This document shows positions 61,624-64,000 of a stretch of 64,000 bases of DNA, one piece after another. The stretch lies in NCBI RefSeq assembly GCF_016056295.1, contig NZ_JAECZB010000080.1, positions 1 to 64,000 on the forward strand. Reading direction: 5' to 3'. The notes below the pieces were generated by a model that searched no databases, was not told where the DNA came from, and worked only from the letters and a program-made list of their open reading frames with translations. A program made the translations under genes and the position numbers. Position 1 is the first letter of the stretch, and each line of letters starts with the position of its first letter. The stretch is from Atlanticothrix silvestris CENA357 (GTDB taxonomy: Bacteria; Cyanobacteriota; Cyanobacteriia; Cyanobacteriales; Nostocaceae).

Positions 61624-64000
61624 ATGCTATCAAAGACACAATTTGATGCTTGGTGTTGTCGCCTGAATATCTCTTCGCAAGCGCAAAATCTAATTGAAAA
61701 AATTCGCTCATCAGAACCATCTCGTCGGGTAGGAGGTGGACGAAAAAATGTTTCTGGGCGTTATCCCAGTCGAAAAATGGGAGCTACTATTCAATTTGAG
61801 TCTCACCGCGTCGAGCTTCCTACTATCTATGAATTTGAGCATGATGAGGAAGTTTTAGAGTTTTACGACCAGCCCTGTCCAATTAAATTGGACTATCAAA
61901 GGAAAAATGGTCGAAATCTGGGAGTTTTGCATACACCAGACTTTTTCGTAATTAGAAGTAATTATGCTGGTTGGGAGGAATGCAAAACTGAGGAGGAATT
62001 AAAAAAATTAGCCGATAAAAGTCCAAACCGCTATTTTTGCGATTCTGAAGGTAGATGGCGCACTCCACCAGGAGAAAATTATGCACAACAGTTTGAGCTT
62101 TACTACCGCCTACGTGTAGACACTCAAATTAATTGGGTTATCCAGCGCAACGTAATTTTTTTGGAAGATTATTTTCGAGCCGAGTCTCTTCAGTTAGAAA
62201 CTGCAATTAATGCAGAAATTCAGCACTTAGTATCAAACTCACCAGGAATTTCCTTGGCTGAACTACTAAATTATGGGACACAAGCTAGTGCAGATGACAT
62301 TTATGCTTTGATTGCCACAGAGCAATTATACGTTGATTTAAGTGTTGCACCGTTAGCTGAACCAGAACGAGTTTGTGTGTTTTCCGACAAGCAGACAGCT
62401 ACTGCCTATGGTTTGATGCTAAAAACAACAACTTCATCAACTCTCATGAGTTTTTCTGCGATTAACCTTTCTCCTGGTACATCAATATCTTGGGATGGTA
62501 AAGGTTTAAGTATTATTCATGTTGGAGATACTGAAGTTACTTTGCAGGACGAACTTGAGCAGTTAATTCAACTGAAAAAGAGTTTATTTTTAAATCTGGT
62601 TCAGCAAGCGAAAATAAAAAGCTTACAAAAATCTGAAGCACCAGATATAAAAGCAGAGTCTTGGGAGCAATTTTATAAAGCAAGCCCTGAAGACCAAGCA
62701 GAAGCCCTTCGCCGCTACAAAGTTATTGAGCCATATTTAAATGGCAATCCACCTGAAAACGAAACAGTCCCGGAGAGGACTATTCGCCATTGGAAATTGA
62801 AGTATTTAGCAGCACAACAGCAGTACAGTTGTGGTTATATCGGGCTTCTGTCGCATCGCAGTGCTAAAGGCAACCGCACGCGAAAACTGCCAGAAGAAAC
62901 CTTAGTGCTGATGGAAAAATTTATCCTTGATGACTATGAAACCCTCAAACAAAAGAAGATGTGGGAGGTACATGGTGCTTTAGTCAGGATTTGCGAACAA
63001 CAAGGTGCTATTGCTCCAAGCTATAAAGCGTTTACAAAAGAAATAAAGAAACGTTCCAGTTACGAACAAATCAAAAAACGCCAAGGTCATAGGGCTGCAT
63101 ACAAGCAAGAAACTTTTTATTGGGAACTGAACAGGACAACACCCAGGCATGGCGATCGCCCATTTGAAATTGCTCACATTGACCATACAGAATTAGATGT
63201 TGAATTAGTGTGTTCCCGTACTGGTCGTTCACTGGGTAGACCTTGGGCAACTTTTTTGATAGATGCGTATTCCAGAAGATTCTTAGCTGTTTATTTGACT
63301 TTTGACTCGCCTTCCTATCGCTCTTGCTTGATGGTGTTACGATTGTGCGTTCAACGCCACAACCGTTTACCACAGATAATTGTGGTAGATAACGGTGCAG
63401 AATTTCATAGCGTTTACTTTGAAACGCTTTTAGCCACCTTTGAATGTACGAAAAAAAATCGACCTCCAGCTAAAGGACGGTTTGGATCTGTATGCGAACG
63501 TCTGTTTGGTACTTCCAATACTCAATTTATTCATAACCTACTCGGCAATACACAGATAACTCGTAACATTCGCCAAGTAACCAAGTCAGTTAACCCTAAA
63601 AATCAAGCTATTTGGACACTGGGCTTGCTTTACGAATATCTTTGCGCTTGGGCTTACGAAGTTTACGATATAGATGAACATCCTGCTCTTTTCCAGAGTC
63701 CGAGGGATGCTTTTACTGCTGGTATAGCGCTCGGCGGTAGTCGGCTTCACCGCATGATTCCTTACGATGAAAACTTTCAGATTCTTACCTTACCTACAAC
63801 CTCTGAGGGAAAGGCGAAAGTTCAATCTGGAAGCGGCGTAAAAATTAACTCAATCTATTACTGGTCTAATAGTTTTCGTGACCCGCAAATTGAAAATACC
63901 TCTGTCCAGGTAAGATACGATCCATTTGATATTGGTATCGCTTATGCCTTTGTTCGAGGGCTATGGGTACAGTGCATTTCTCAATATTATGCAGAATTTC
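61624..64000 (+). CDS. tnsAB: TnsA-TnsB fusion transposase of a Tn7-like element (3' end outside window)
   Basis: At least 792 residues, open to the window edge. About 40-170 is a TnsA-type endonuclease domain: by alignment with E. coli TnsA the catalytic set is E64 (RVELP), D106 (HTPDF) and K121 (EECKT). Next come the TnsB DNA-binding helical domains (about 330-490). The retroviral-integrase core follows with D520 (HIDHTEL), D589 (VVDNGAEF) and E625 (VCERLFG), a D-x35-E spacing. A Mu-type C-terminal barrel has started. With both triads intact the enzyme should excise both strands (cut and paste). Fused TnsAB is known from cyanobacterial type I-B CRISPR-associated transposons. TnsC and TniQ are expected further right. 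Confidence 0.93.
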   Translation, partial: MLSKTQFDAWCCRLNISSQAQNLIEKIRSSEPSRRVGGGRKNVSGRYPSRKMGATIQFESHRVELPTIYEFEHDEEVLEFYDQPCPIKLDYQRKNGRNLGVLHTPDFFVIRSNYAGWEECKTEEELKKLADKSPNRYFCDSEGRWRTPPGENYAQQFELYYRLRVDTQINWVIQRNVIFLEDYFRAESLQLETAINAEIQHLVSNSPGISLAELLNYGTQASADDIYALIATEQLYVDLSVAPLAEPERVCVFSDKQTATAYGLMLKTTTSSTLMSFSAINLSPGTSISWDGKGLSIIHVGDTEVTLQDELEQLIQLKKSLFLNLVQQAKIKSLQKSEAPDIKAESWEQFYKASPEDQAEALRRYKVIEPYLNGNPPENETVPERTIRHWKLKYLAAQQQYSCGYIGLLSHRSAKGNRTRKLPEETLVLMEKFILDDYETLKQKKMWEVHGALVRICEQQGAIAPSYKAFTKEIKKRSSYEQIKKRQGHRAAYKQETFYWELNRTTPRHGDRPFEIAHIDHTELDVELVCSRTGRSLGRPWATFLIDAYSRRFLAVYLTFDSPSYRSCLMVLRLCVQRHNRLPQIIVVDNGAEFHSVYFETLLATFECTKKNRPPAKGRFGSVCERLFGTSNTQFIHNLLGNTQITRNIRQVTKSVNPKNQAIWTLGLLYEYLCAWAYEVYDIDEHPALFQSPRDAFTAGIALGGSRLHRMIPYDENFQILTLPTTSEGKAKVQSGSGVKINSIYYWSNSFRDPQIENTSVQVRYDPFDIGIAYAFVRGLWVQCISQYYAEF

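Overview
The window looks like a chromosomal segment of a filamentous, heterocyst-type cyanobacterium (Nostocales: Nostoc, Anabaena, Tolypothrix or a relative). The evidence is a form IB rbcL-rbcX-rbcS cluster, Psb28- and Psb34-type photosystem II assembly factors, a fused ThiO-ThiG, a Get3d-type ATPase, cyanobacteriochrome-like sensor kinases, very frequent HIP1 octamers (gcgatcgc), and many heptameric tandem repeats and dispersed palindromic repeats between genes. I cannot name the species.

Layout. 1-1493: the 3' part of an IS630-type element, apparently with a frameshifted transposase, abuts a 5'-truncated dprA. 1639-9315: a Psb28-like protein, a class A beta-lactamase-like serine hydrolase, a TrmJ-like methylase, a zinc-ribbon membrane protein, a YdeP-type molybdopterin oxidoreductase and aspS. 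9460-17871: HxlR regulator with two SDR genes, a 1262-residue carbamoyltransferase-methyltransferase fusion, a PAS histidine kinase and an isochorismatase-like hydrolase. 17872-28276: repeat-rich accessory DNA with an orphan DNA methyltransferase, an Old Yellow Enzyme, HAD phosphatase, panB, a secreted propeller protein, an unrecognised protein and a GNAT enzyme. 28277-31585: the Rubisco operon with a long leader and a strong terminator. 31629-38155: AAC(3)-type acetyltransferase, GDSL hydrolase, two membrane proteins, a small membrane ORF, a PEP-CTERM-like protein and an RTX protein with an internal duplication. 38688-47372: TPR protein, a TnpB-only IS200/IS605-type element, psb34, thiO-thiG, ferredoxin and citramalate synthase. 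47514-57102: Get3d, a 1101-residue multi-GAF kinase, dnaN, two related lipoproteins and a flippase-like membrane protein.

The right end (about 57,750-64,000) is the most unusual part. It holds four same-direction copies of a 12-bp core (CATAASYTTGCC), a ribbon-helix-helix regulator, and a divergent operon: an SF2 helicase, a 449-residue protein I do not recognise, and a TnsA-TnsB fusion transposase with both catalytic triads intact, which runs off the window. I read this as one end of a Tn7-like transposon whose core operon carries two non-canonical genes. TnsC and TniQ/TnsD, and any CRISPR effector, would lie to the right and cannot be seen.
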